A DNA stretch of 59,067 bases, taken from Vulcanimicrobiota bacterium. Its GTDB lineage: Bacteria; Vulcanimicrobiota; Vulcanimicrobiia; Vulcanimicrobiales; Vulcanimicrobiaceae. Position 1 is the stretch's first letter. Each line of letters begins with the position of its first letter. The position numbers were made by a program, and so were the translations under genes. The notes beneath the pieces are model-generated. The model was not told the origin of the DNA. It ran no database searches and saw only the letters and a list, made by a program, of their open reading frames with translations. The stretch is taken from the NCBI GenBank assembly GCA_027307235.1, contig DAHUXH010000015.1, positions 1 to 59,067 on the forward strand. The letters run 5' to 3'. Shown one piece after another: positions 33,459 to 42,067 of this stretch.

Positions 33459-36028
33459 CAGGACTGCCGCTGCCCGGCGAGTGACGCGATGCGCTCGTGC
33501 AGAGCGCGTTGCTCGGCACGTAACGCATCGAGATCCTCGCGCAACGACGTGACTTGCGCCGGAACCTTCCGTGCCTCACGGATGCGACCGATCGCCTCGT
33601 GCGCGTCGCGACGTACGCGCCCGTCGAAGGCCGTGTCGGCAAGACGCGTGAGCGTCGGTATCAATCGCGGATCGCCCAGCGACTCCGCCGCGGCGACCGC
33701 TGCGATTTGCACCATGAACATGGTGTCATCGAGCATCCTGTCGATCGCGTCCACTGCGCGCGTGCGTTCGCTTTCGACCAGCGTGCCGATGCGCGCCAGC
33801 GCCGCGGGCACCGCACGGCGGACACCTTCATCGCGCCCGAGCATGCCGGCCGAGATCACGTGCTCCATGGCGCGCGCATCGGCGAGTTCAGCCAGCCCGC
33901 GCACCGCGCCCGCTTCAACGACACCGTTCCACGTCTGCAATCGCGCGCCCGCGATCAGCGCATCAAGCGCACGCGCATCGCGTGTCTTGCCGAGCGATTC
34001 GTATGCGGCCGCGCGCACGAAGTACGATGTATCGCCGTGCGCGCATGCCAGGAGCGCGCTCGCCACGCCGGCATCGCGGAAAGTTCCGAGCGTGGCCGCG
34101 ACCGCGCGGCGGACTTTCGGGTGCTCGTGCGAGCGCGCTTCGAGCAAGATCGCGCGCGCCCACGGCGCGCGCGTGGCGCCCAGCGCGCTCGCAGTCTCCA
34201 CCAGCACACCCCAGAACGGATCGTTGTCAAAAGCCGATCGCACGGCTTCCTGCGCCTTCTTGCTCGCGTCCTTGATCAGTGCGCGCGCGGCACGGATACG
34301 CGTGACGACGTCCGGATCGCGCGCCAGCGATGCCGCGGCGAGATCGACGCCAAAGGCAAGGGTGACGTCGGCGAGGACGATCGCGCCCGGATCGAATCGC
34401 ACCAGCGCCGGTTCGCGGTCGAGCGGAACCACGAACGTCTCCCGTGCGCGAGCGACGTTCACGCGAACGCGCTTTTCACCGGGCAGCGTTCCCGCGCCGG
34501 CGTTCGCTTCAAGCGTCTTAGGAAGATCAGCCACGAACCCGAGGTCCACGCCGAATGTGTAGGCGGGATGCTCGTCGTCGATCGTCTGCTTCTGATCGAC
34601 GGTCACCGTCATCGTCGAGCGCTGCGTATCCCATGTGAGCTCAACGACGATCTCGGGGTGCCCGCCGCTCAAGACCCACTGATCGAAGAATCCGCGCATG
34701 TTGCGCCCGGTCGCATATTCGATGGCGCGGACAAAGTCGATGGTCTCGACGTTGCGCTGCGCGTTGTCGGCGACGTAGCGGCGAATCGAGCGCCAGAAAC
34801 GCGCGTCGCCGAGTTCGCCGCGCAGCATGTGCAGGACTGCACCGCCCTTTTCGTAGAGGTGACGGTCGAAGAGTTCGATCGGATCGCGGAAGCGCCGGCA
34901 GACGATGGGACGACGATACCGCTGTTCGTCTTCCTCAATGTACCGCGCGACGCATTCGAAGACGTTGTAGAGATACTCGTCGTAGCCGAGGTCGGCTTCG
35001 CGCCAGATACACTCGAAATACGTGGCGAAGCCTTCGTTGAGCCATGCGTGCGACCAGTCGCGGCAGGTGAGCAGATCGCCGAACCACTGATGGGCGAGTT
35101 CATGCGCGACCAGCGGATCGCTCGAAAAATCGAGGTGGGCGATCTCGTCGTGCAGCGTTCGCTCGGTCTGCGTCGTCGCCGACGTGTTTTCCATCCCGCC
35201 GAAGATGAAATCGCTGACGGCGATCTGCGAATACCGCGCATACGGGTACGGAGCGCCGATCTTCTCCTCGAAGACCTCGACCATGCGCGGCGTGTTGGCG
35301 AAAGCACGTTCGCCGTCGGCTTCGCGCCCCGGCAGCACGTAGTAGGCGAGCGGCGTCTTCTTGGAACCGGCGGCGCGCTGCTCGATCTCGACGAACGGTC
35401 CGACGACCATCGTCATCACATAGGTGGCGTGCGCGACATCCTGACGATAAGCGTAGATGGTGCGCTCGCCTTCGTCACGAGTTTCGACGAGCGCACCGTT
35501 GGCAAGCGCGAAGAGGCCCTTGGGCACCGAGACGATCGTCGAGGTGGTCTGCTTGGCATGCGGATAATCCAAGCATGGAAACCAGAAGCGCGCGTTGGAG
35601 TCCTGGCTTTGCGTCCATGCATGAGCGTGCTTGTGCGGATACTCCGGCGTCGGCTTCACGAAAAAGACGCCGTGCCGCGGCTGGCGGGTGCGATAGGCGA
35701 TCGCCACGCGTGCCCGCTCGCCGGGCGCGACCGGAGCATCGAAACGAATATCGAGCCGATCGCCGCGCCGCGCGAAGCCGAGCGCGACGCCGTCGCGTTC
35801 GACGCGCGTCACCTCGAGATCGACGGCGTCGAGGGACAGCGCGTCCACCGGTTCGTCGAGCGCCCGAAAGGTTGTCGTACACACTCCATCGAGCGTTTCG
35901 GCTTCCAAGTCGGGGACGAGGTAGAGGTCGATGTGCTCGACGTCCACCGTTCGATCGGGGCCGTATTGATCGCGGGCGCCGGGAAGCGCGAACGTGCGAT
36001 GTCCGTTCGTATCGTCGCGAAGGATCAT
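33458..36028 (-). CDS. M1-family aminopeptidase with C-terminal HEAT repeats
   Basis: An 856-residue M1 metallopeptidase. The exopeptidase motif is GGMEN (277-281, in place of GAMEN) and the zinc motif is HELAHQW (309-315) with the third ligand Glu332 (NEGFATYF). After the catalytic and Ig-like domains, roughly residues 520-830 are HEAT/Arm-like helical repeats with many Ala and Arg residues (ALGATRAPWARAIL; DARAMEHVISAG), and a short coiled coil ends the protein (DLDALRAEQRALHERI). There is no signal peptide, so it probably works in the cytosol, trimming peptides. Overlaps the SDR gene by ATGA. Confidence 0.9.
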   Translation of the reverse strand: MILRDDTNGHRTFALPGARDQYGPDRTVDVEHIDLYLVPDLEAETLDGVCTTTFRALDEPVDALSLDAVDLEVTRVERDGVALGFARRGDRLDIRFDAPVAPGERARVAIAYRTRQPRHGVFFVKPTPEYPHKHAHAWTQSQDSNARFWFPCLDYPHAKQTTSTIVSVPKGLFALANGALVETRDEGERTIYAYRQDVAHATYVMTMVVGPFVEIEQRAAGSKKTPLAYYVLPGREADGERAFANTPRMVEVFEEKIGAPYPYARYSQIAVSDFIFGGMENTSATTQTERTLHDEIAHLDFSSDPLVAHELAHQWFGDLLTCRDWSHAWLNEGFATYFECIWREADLGYDEYLYNVFECVARYIEEDEQRYRRPIVCRRFRDPIELFDRHLYEKGGAVLHMLRGELGDARFWRSIRRYVADNAQRNVETIDFVRAIEYATGRNMRGFFDQWVLSGGHPEIVVELTWDTQRSTMTVTVDQKQTIDDEHPAYTFGVDLGFVADLPKTLEANAGAGTLPGEKRVRVNVARARETFVVPLDREPALVRFDPGAIVLADVTLAFGVDLAAASLARDPDVVTRIRAARALIKDASKKAQEAVRSAFDNDPFWGVLVETASALGATRAPWARAILLEARSHEHPKVRRAVAATLGTFRDAGVASALLACAHGDTSYFVRAAAYESLGKTRDARALDALIAGARLQTWNGVVEAGAVRGLAELADARAMEHVISAGMLGRDEGVRRAVPAALARIGTLVESERTRAVDAIDRMLDDTMFMVQIAAVAAAESLGDPRLIPTLTRLADTAFDGRVRRDAHEAIGRIREARKVPAQVTSLREDLDALRAEQRALHERIASLAGQRQS

Positions 36029-36792
36029 GGAAGCGGAGCGTTTCGCTCGATCGCCTGCCGTAACCCGCCGTCGACCGCGAGCACCGCGCCGGTCACGAAA
36101 TCGCGTTGCGGTGCCACGAAGAAACGCACCGCATCGGCGACGTCTTCCCAGGAACCGGGACGCCCGCGCGGATTGTTGGCCGTGCGCTCACGCGCTTGCG
36201 ATCGATCGATCGTCTTGTCGCGGATGTCGCCGGGCTCGACGACGTTGACGGTGATGCCGAACGGAGCTTCTTCCAGCGCCAAGCTGCGCGCGAACGCCAC
36301 CAGCGCACTCTTCGCCGCGGCGTGCAGCGCCAGGTTGCGCGCGCCGCGCGCGACGCTCGAACCGTTCATGCCGAAGAACACGACGCGCCCGAAGCCTCGC
36401 TCGCGCATCGACGGCAGCACCGCCTTCACGACGAGCAGCGCACTGCGCACATTACCGTCGAACATCTCGCGGTAGTCGTCGGCGGATGCTTTGCCCGCCG
36501 GACCGATCACCATCGGGCCGACCCCGTGCACCACCACGTCGAACGGACCGCTCTCCTCGACGGCCTGTTCGAGCCGCGCCGCGACGTCGGCAGCATCGGC
36601 AAGAAAGTCGATGCAAAACGCGCGCGCGTCCACGCCGGCGTCGCGCAGCTCACGCAACGTCTGATCCGGCGGCGTGGCGCGATACGTGATCGCGATCCGC
36701 TCGTACCCGTCGCCAGCAAGCGCGATCGCCACGCCGCGTGCCAGTCCGGCGGCCGCACCCGTGACCAGCACGCGTCGCGAAGAGTTGTTCAC
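36025..36792 (-). CDS. SDR family oxidoreductase (FabI/FabG-like)
   Basis: A 255-residue classical short-chain dehydrogenase. The N-terminal cofactor motif is VTGAAAGLARGVA (about 10-22). The catalytic Ser-Tyr-Lys is not of the usual YxxxK pattern: the segment is ALVAFARSLALEEAPFG with LHAAAKSALVAF ahead of it, so the active Lys is present while the Tyr appears replaced by His/Ala (NLALHAAAKSAL). Enoyl-reductase relatives tolerate such changes, but activity is uncertain. It is the first gene upstream of the M1-TldD-PmbA group and lies 46 bp after the RND pump gene. Confidence 0.75.
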   Translation of the reverse strand: MNNSSRRVLVTGAAAGLARGVAIALAGDGYERIAITYRATPPDQTLRELRDAGVDARAFCIDFLADAADVAARLEQAVEESGPFDVVVHGVGPMVIGPAGKASADDYREMFDGNVRSALLVVKAVLPSMRERGFGRVVFFGMNGSSVARGARNLALHAAAKSALVAFARSLALEEAPFGITVNVVEPGDIRDKTIDRSQARERTANNPRGRPGSWEDVADAVRFFVAPQRDFVTGAVLAVDGGLRQAIERNAPLP

Positions 36793-36838
36793 AAGCCGTT
36801 CTTTAGCGAAGACGGCACCGGAACCCCGGCGCCGTCGA

Positions 36839-39800
36839 TTAAGTCGCCGCCGCGACCGGGGCTTGCAGTTCCGCGGCTACCGCGCGCCGGTCGCCGAGCC
36901 GTTCGAAGAATCCCATCCACGTGTTGTAGATCAGGGGAACGAGGAAGAGCGTCAGGATCAACGACGACATCAGCCCGCCGATGATGACCGTTCCGATCGA
37001 TTGGCGCCACTCCGCTCCTTCGGCGAACCCGAGCGCGAGCGGCATCATGCCGAAGACCATCGCGAACGTCGTCATCAAAATCGGACGAAAGCGCGTGGAC
37101 GCCGCACGGGGCACTGCATCGCGCACGCGCATGCCGCGCTTGACCAGCGTATTCGAGTAGTCGACCAGCAGAATGCCGTTCTTCGCGACGAGGCCGAAGA
37201 GCATGATGATGCCGATCATCGAGATCAGATTGAGGGATTGCGGTCCCTGCGGATTGATCACGTGCATCAGCGCAAGCGCGACCAAAGCACCCACGATCGC
37301 CATGGGCACGGAGAACATGACGATCAGCGGTTCCAAGAATGAACCGTAGAGGATGACCATGAGCATGTAGACGAGCATGAACGACACGGTGAGCGCGATG
37401 AGCATGTTCGCGATCGTCTGATTGGCATACTGGGTATCGCCTTGCGCTTCCAGATGCACGCCGTTGGGCAAAAAACCGGGCTCGCCGAGCTTGCGTTCGA
37501 GCGGTCCGGTCACGTCACCCAGCACGTAGGTGGGAAGAACGCCGCCGGTCACGTTGACGACGCGCTCGCGGTTGAGCCGATCGATCACGGTCGGCGCGGT
37601 CGTGTAGGTGAACGTCGCGACGCTCGAGAGCGGCACCATCGTGCCGTCCCCGGCGCGTACGTTGAGGTTCTTCACCGCGTCGAGCTTGTTGCGCTCGGCA
37701 TCGGGGAACTGCACGCGCACGTTCACGAGTCCGTCCGAGGTGCGCACCTTCGTGGCGATCGCACCGCCGACCGCCACGCGCGCGGCAAATGCCGCATCCG
37801 CCGGTGAAACACCGAGCAAGGCGGCTTTCTCGGGATCGATCTGCACGTTCAAGCGCGGCGCACCCGATTGAATGCTCGACTGAACGTTCACCGAACCGGG
37901 CGTGTTCTTCAAGAACGTCACGACTTTGTTTGCCGCAGTGTTCAGTTCCGCGTCGGGACCTTGCAGCGCGTAGAAGATCTGTGCTCCCGTGCCGCCGCCG
38001 CCCGCACCGGAGACCTCGAGATCGCCGCCGGGCGCAAGATAGGTAAGCCGGCGAATCTTCTCGATGATGGCGTTCGTCTCGCTTCGATAATCCGGTTTGG
38101 TCTCAGCGTTGATCGTCGCGTAATTCCCGCCGTTGGTCGATCCGTAGCCGGTCTGCTTGAAGCCGACGTTCGAACTCACCGTGTCGATACCGTCGATTTT
38201 CATGATCGCGAAGTTCAGCTTATCGACGTACGCGGCCGTCGTCGCGATCGGCGTTCCGACCGGATAGCTGAGCGTCATGGAGATCGATCCCGTTTGCGTG
38301 GAAGGAACGAAATCCGTGGATACCCGGTCGAGGACCGGCATGACCACCGCCAAGACGAGCGGTATCGCAAAGGTCGCGCTCGTCATCGCTTTGTTCGTCC
38401 ACATTCCGGCGGCACTGCGTCCAAGGAACTTAAAGAAATTCCCATACGCCGCGAGATACAGCGATCTGCGAACCGGCACCCAAAGCATGGCAAGCACGTG
38501 CAAACCGATGATGCCGCCGAAACCGCGCGCTCCCTCGGTGTAGCGATTGGGTTCCAAGCGTCCGCGCTCGGCACCGCGTTTGCAGATGAGCCCAAGCCCC
38601 AAGCCAGCCACGAGCGCGGCCATGACGAAGACGTCGAGCCCGGTCGCAAGCCAGCGTCCGACGCCGGGCGCCTGGCCGCTCACCACCAGCATGAGCGCGT
38701 TGATCACGAGCATGCCGCAGAGAAACACGATGAAGTAGCCGTGTGACAGCGCGGCCGGCAGTGCGGTGTCGTGATAGAACGACAGAATGCGATCGTAATG
38801 CTGCACGAAGATGTTGAGTGCGGTCAGCGCGACGAGAATGATTCCGATGACGTGCGCGTACGTCCAGGGAGCCACGAACAGCACGACGGCTGCGGCGATC
38901 AGGCCGATGAACGTCCAGGGGTGTTTGAGCGCGTCCATCCAGCGCGGCGGCGCGCCGGACCGTTTCAAGACGCTCCAGCGCCCGGCGAGCAGCGGAGTGA
39001 GCGTGAACGAGATCAGCAGCGAGAACAGCGTTGCCACCACGATGACGAGCGCGAATTCCTTGAGGTACTTGCCGACGATACCCGGCAAGAACGCAATCGG
39101 CAAGAAGACGATGACGTCGACCATCGTAATCGCGACGGCCGCGCCGCCGATCTCGCTGCGGCCGTTAACGGCCGCGCTGATCGGGTCTTCGCCCAAGTCT
39201 CGATGTCGAGTGATGTTCTCCAAGACCACGATGGAGTCGTCGACGAGGATGCCGATGATCAACGACAACCCCATGAGCGACATGAAGTCGAACGTGAATC
39301 CGAGCGCCTTCATCACCACGAAGGTCGAGAAGATCGAGGCCGGTATCGCGATCATGACGACCAGCGCATTGCGCCATGCGTGCAAGAACAGCATCATGAC
39401 GATCGCGGTGAGGATGATACCCTCGATGAGCGACTGCCAGACGCCGTCGAGCGTCTTGGCCGTGTAATCGGCGGCGGCGGGCATCTCGCGGAAGGTCAAC
39501 TGCGGAAATTGGGCTTCAATCCCTTTGAGCGATTGGCGCGCGATCGCCGTCGACGTTATCTCGTCGGCGGTCAAGACCTTGTTGAGATCGATGTTGACCG
39601 TCGAGAGACCCTCGAAGCGCGAGACGAGGCGCTGATCTTGATAGCCGTCGGAAACGTCGGCGATGTCGCCGACGTGGAGAAACTGACGGCTGACGCCCGG
39701 GATGGTGAGCGGAACGCGCGCCAGATCGGAGGCGCCGTTGATGTTCGCAAGCACCGAGACCGTCGTTTCCTGGGTCGGAGACGATATCAAGCCGCCCGGC

Positions 39801-40441
39801 AAGTTCACGTTGTTGGCGGCGACGGCTCCGAAAACGTCGTTGACCGTCGCGCCCAAGCCGATCAAGCGGCTCGGGATCGGTTCGACGTGAAATTCGCGCG
39901 TCTGCTGACCGTAGGCACTAACGCTCTGCACGTTCGGGATTAGCTTGAGCGCCGGAATCAGTTGATTGTTCACGACGTCGGCAAGGCGCGTCGGAGAAAG
40001 TGAAGTCGAACTCACCGCCATGGAGAGCAGCGGCGACTGCGATCCGTTCTTGCGAACGGTCGGCGGGTCGAGATCGCTCGGAAGGTAGACACGCGCCTGG
40101 TTGACCCGGTTCTGAACTTCGATCGCGGCTTTGTCGAGGTCGGTGTCGATCTGGAACTGGACCGCAATCGAGGCTTGCCCCTCCTGGGCGTTGGCGGTCA
40201 TCTGATCCAGGTTGTCGATGCCGTCGATCTGGTCCTCAATCGGCTTGACGACCAGCTTCTCCATGTCTTGCGGCGAGGCGCCCGGGTAGCTCGCCTCGAC
40301 GAGGACGAGCGGAAACTGCGTGCCCGGCGGATTCTGGCTGCGCCCGATTTGAAAATACGCGATGAGTCCAAAGACAAAGAGGGCCAAGAAGACCATCAGC
40401 GTCACGACGGGTCGCGAAAGAGAAAAACGGGTCAGCCACAC
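36839..40441 (-). CDS. RND (HAE1-type) efflux transporter with an inserted membrane segment
   Basis: A 1200-residue inner-membrane proton-driven exporter of the AcrB/HAE1 type; the family is usually near 1030-1060. The N-terminal TM1, the porter domain and the proton-relay Asp pair (GILVDDSIVVLENI, Asp401-402) with the later Lys region (VAKNGILLVDYSN) are present. Between TM6 (TPLLAGRW, ~488) and TM7 (~690) there are about 150 extra residues with at least four hydrophobic stretches (about 510-527, 531-545, 569-587, 602-620). GTG start with GGGAG upstream. No membrane-fusion protein or TolC gene is adjacent. Substrate unknown. Confidence 0.88.
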   Translation of the reverse strand: MWLTRFSLSRPVVTLMVFLALFVFGLIAYFQIGRSQNPPGTQFPLVLVEASYPGASPQDMEKLVVKPIEDQIDGIDNLDQMTANAQEGQASIAVQFQIDTDLDKAAIEVQNRVNQARVYLPSDLDPPTVRKNGSQSPLLSMAVSSTSLSPTRLADVVNNQLIPALKLIPNVQSVSAYGQQTREFHVEPIPSRLIGLGATVNDVFGAVAANNVNLPGGLISSPTQETTVSVLANINGASDLARVPLTIPGVSRQFLHVGDIADVSDGYQDQRLVSRFEGLSTVNIDLNKVLTADEITSTAIARQSLKGIEAQFPQLTFREMPAAADYTAKTLDGVWQSLIEGIILTAIVMMLFLHAWRNALVVMIAIPASIFSTFVVMKALGFTFDFMSLMGLSLIIGILVDDSIVVLENITRHRDLGEDPISAAVNGRSEIGGAAVAITMVDVIVFLPIAFLPGIVGKYLKEFALVIVVATLFSLLISFTLTPLLAGRWSVLKRSGAPPRWMDALKHPWTFIGLIAAAVVLFVAPWTYAHVIGIILVALTALNIFVQHYDRILSFYHDTALPAALSHGYFIVFLCGMLVINALMLVVSGQAPGVGRWLATGLDVFVMAALVAGLGLGLICKRGAERGRLEPNRYTEGARGFGGIIGLHVLAMLWVPVRRSLYLAAYGNFFKFLGRSAAGMWTNKAMTSATFAIPLVLAVVMPVLDRVSTDFVPSTQTGSISMTLSYPVGTPIATTAAYVDKLNFAIMKIDGIDTVSSNVGFKQTGYGSTNGGNYATINAETKPDYRSETNAIIEKIRRLTYLAPGGDLEVSGAGGGGTGAQIFYALQGPDAELNTAANKVVTFLKNTPGSVNVQSSIQSGAPRLNVQIDPEKAALLGVSPADAAFAARVAVGGAIATKVRTSDGLVNVRVQFPDAERNKLDAVKNLNVRAGDGTMVPLSSVATFTYTTAPTVIDRLNRERVVNVTGGVLPTYVLGDVTGPLERKLGEPGFLPNGVHLEAQGDTQYANQTIANMLIALTVSFMLVYMLMVILYGSFLEPLIVMFSVPMAIVGALVALALMHVINPQGPQSLNLISMIGIIMLFGLVAKNGILLVDYSNTLVKRGMRVRDAVPRAASTRFRPILMTTFAMVFGMMPLALGFAEGAEWRQSIGTVIIGGLMSSLILTLFLVPLIYNTWMGFFERLGDRRAVAAELQAPVAAAT

Positions 40442-40592
40442 GGTTCGAACTCCCTCAAGGCGTGTCGCCTAGGTCTACGATATACCACGCCCGAGTGTTT
40501 CAGGTCTTCCTGAGCGTGTCCCAAATCCGGCGTCGCAAACGTCATAGGGTTGGATAGCCGCCTGGCATCCGGCTTTATGAAGGAGAACAACG
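40442..40592 (+). promoter_or_regulatory. Leader region upstream of the 39-residue small ORF
   Basis: A 151-bp non-coding stretch between the RND pump start (reverse strand) and the small ORF (forward strand). Near its 3' end is a hairpin at 40552-40570 (GGAT-A-GCC loop GGC-ATCC, one bulged A), followed by the ribosome-binding site AAGGAG at 40580-40585. The region should hold divergent promoters for the pump and the small ORF, but no convincing -35/-10 pair stands out. Confidence 0.35.
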
Positions 40593-40712
40593 ATGTGTCC
40601 GGCGCACCTGGCTCCGGCCGCAATGCTCGCGGCGAGCACCCTTTCGATCGTAGCCAAAGCAGCGTGGGCGAGATTGCAACAGGGAGCAGAAAATAACAGG
40701 GGGCGGTCATAG
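40593..40712 (+). CDS. 39-residue small protein starting MCPA
   Basis: A short ORF with a textbook ribosome-binding site (AAGGAG, 7 nt before ATG). The peptide begins MCPAHLAPAAMLAAS and has a hydrophobic Ala/Leu-rich middle, then a basic tail (ARLQQGAENNRGRS). It recalls the widespread short hypothetical proteins that begin MCPAC and have one hydrophobic segment, from memory only; here the second Cys is replaced by His. Its stop codon TAG lies in the loop of the strong hairpin at 40695-40724, so the last codons are part of the stem. Unknown function; possibly a membrane micro-protein. Confidence 0.5.
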   Translation: MCPAHLAPAAMLAASTLSIVAKAAWARLQQGAENNRGRS

Positions 40713-40724
40713 CCGCCCCCTGTT
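40695..40724 (-). terminator. Strong 12-bp hairpin terminator
   Basis: A perfect 12-bp stem (AACAGGGGGCGG with CCGCCCCCTGTT) and a 6-nt loop. On the reverse strand the stem is followed by ATTTTCT, so it should end transcripts from the upstream tRNA at 40810-40882. On the forward strand no U-tract follows, but the stem would still protect or stall the small-ORF transcript, whose stop codon sits in the loop. A separate 12-bp palindrome, GCTCAATTGAGC, follows at 40729-40740. Confidence 0.7.
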
Positions 40725-40809
40725 CGTAGCTCAATTGAGCGTCCTTCGCAGGGCGCCATCATCATAGCATGGTTCGCTACCTCCACGCTCCGAAGACGCC
40801 CCACTTGGT

Positions 40810-40882
40810 GACCCCTGCCGGGACTCGAACCCGGACCACCGCCCTGCGAAAGACGGGCTCTATCCAGTTGAGCTACAGGGGC
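40810..40882 (-). tRNA. tRNA, probably Arg (UCG), with unusual anticodon arm
   Basis: Acceptor stem GCCCCTG/CAGGGGT (first pair G-U), TA at 8-9, D-stem GCTC/GAGC with D-loop AACTGGATA, and T-arm CCGGG-TTCGAGT-CCCGG are all clear. The anticodon arm is odd: the only good 5-bp stem is CCGTC/GGCGG with an 8-nt loop TTTCGCAG and no base 26. In that frame the anticodon is most simply UCG (Arg), supported by A20 in the D-loop; CGC (Ala) is the alternative. The 3' end continues CACCA, so the discriminator is C or A depending on how CCA is read. A terminator follows. Confidence 0.7.
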
Positions 40883-40980
40883 TGCACCTATAGGTGTCAT
40901 CACGCGTCCGCCCGCCAAAAGAAAGGGCAACACGTGCAAAAAGGTCAGCAAACCGCGGAAGCGCCAAGCAATGAGAAACA

Positions 40981-41000
40981 CCCCGGAATACCTCCCGGGG
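40981..41000 (-). terminator. Hairpin terminator after tRNA-Leu
   Basis: CCCCGG and CCGGGG arms with an 8-nt loop, 14 bp downstream of the tRNA-Leu 3' end in its direction of transcription. It is followed on the reverse strand by TGTTTCTC, a weak U-rich tract. The rest of the gap 40883-40980 holds nothing recognisable. Confidence 0.5.
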
Positions 41001-41014
41001 CGAACATTTCTAAC

Positions 41015-41098
41015 TGCGCAAGACTGGACTCGAACCAGCACGGGATTGCTCCCGCTAGCACCTCAAGCTAGTGCGTCTACCAATTCCGCCACTCGCGC
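41015..41098 (-). tRNA. tRNA-Leu (GAG)
   Basis: An 84-nt class II tRNA with a long variable arm. Acceptor stem GCGCGAG/CTTGCGC, D-arm with the Leu-type GGCGGAATTGGTAGACGC, a perfect anticodon stem CTAGC/GCTAG with loop TTGAGGT (anticodon GAG), a variable arm (GGGAGCAATCCC) and T-loop TTCGAGT. Discriminator A; the CCA end is not encoded. It reads CUC and CUU Leu codons. It lies 27 bp downstream of the oppC-like permease gene on the same strand. Confidence 0.95.
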
Positions 41099-41125
41099 AC
41101 GAGGTCAACCCAAGGAGCTTACCGT

Positions 41126-42064
41126 CTATCGGAGGTTGGGGTCAAGGGCATCACGCAGACCGTCGCCGATGTAGTTGATGGCGAGGACCGTCAACAGGAT
41201 GCAGACCCCGGGAAAGACCGCCGCCCACCATGCGGTTTCGAGATTGGCCTGGGAATTGACCAGCATGTTTCCCCAGGACGCGGTCGGCTGCTGGATGCCG
41301 AAGCCGAAGAATGAGAGCGTCGACTCAAGGACGATGATGCTCGCGACATCGAGCGTTGCCTGGACCACGATCGGGGCGACCGCATTAGGCAACAGGTGAC
41401 GGAAGATGATGCGCGCGTCCCCGCCGCCGATCGCTCGCGCCGCGTCGGCGAACTCGCGCTCGCGCAGGGTCAAGAACGAGGCGCGCACCAAGCGCGCGAC
41501 GCTCGGCCAGGAGAGCGCCCCGATGATCAGCACGATCACCCCGAACCCGAGCGCCGCCTTCGACGAGCTGGCGGCGACGATGCCGGTAAGGGTGAGCAGC
41601 AGCGGCAGAATCGGAATCGAAAGAAAGACGTCGGTGAGGCGCATGATCGCGTAGTCGATCCAGCCGCCGTAGTAGCCGGCGATCGCGCCTAGGATCGTCC
41701 CGATCACGACCTCCATCAGCACCGCGAACAAGCCGACCGTCAGCGAGATGCGCGCGCCGAAGAGCATCCGTGAGAGCAGATCGCGAGCAAGGTCATCGGT
41801 ACCGAGCGTATGCCCGGCGCAAGTGGCCGCGCTTTCGAAGCACGGCGCGAGCGCGTTGCCCTTCCAATGCGCGTTGTCGATGAGGTTGGGATCGAACGGC
41901 GAGAGTTGCTGCGCGAAGACCGCGCCGAGGATGATCACGATCAGCACGGCCAGACCGATCATGGCCATGCGATGGCGGCGGAAGCGCGCCCAAAACGTGA
42001 CCCGCTTCGACTGAAACTCGTCGTCGAACGGAGCGGACGGCAGCACTTCCACTGATGATGCCAT
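41126..42064 (-). CDS. Peptide/nickel-type ABC transporter permease (OppC/DppC family)
   Basis: A 312-residue permease of a peptide/nickel-family importer. An N-terminal cytoplasmic stretch is followed by TM1 (MIGLAVLIVIILGAVFA) and about five more helices. The EAA loop that contacts the ATPase is FADAARAIGGGDARIIFRHLLPNA. An OppC-type N-terminal extension and substrate-path loop (LGTDDLARDLLSRMLFGARISL) are present. It lies 3 bp after the OppB-like gene. No solute-binding protein or ATPase gene is present in this cluster. Confidence 0.9.
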   Translation of the reverse strand: MASSVEVLPSAPFDDEFQSKRVTFWARFRRHRMAMIGLAVLIVIILGAVFAQQLSPFDPNLIDNAHWKGNALAPCFESAATCAGHTLGTDDLARDLLSRMLFGARISLTVGLFAVLMEVVIGTILGAIAGYYGGWIDYAIMRLTDVFLSIPILPLLLTLTGIVAASSSKAALGFGVIVLIIGALSWPSVARLVRASFLTLREREFADAARAIGGGDARIIFRHLLPNAVAPIVVQATLDVASIIVLESTLSFFGFGIQQPTASWGNMLVNSQANLETAWWAAVFPGVCILLTVLAINYIGDGLRDALDPNLR

Positions 42065-42067
42065 GCG

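Noticed and set aside
33554-36475. Forward open frame of 973 residues antisense to the M1 aminopeptidase and SDR
   Set aside because: No recognisable domain, and the opposite strand has HELAHQW and normal family layout. Treated as a GC-driven shadow.
38771-39943. Forward open frame antisense to the RND pump
   Set aside because: Low-complexity Asp/Arg/His pattern and no ribosome-binding site; the pump frame is the real gene.
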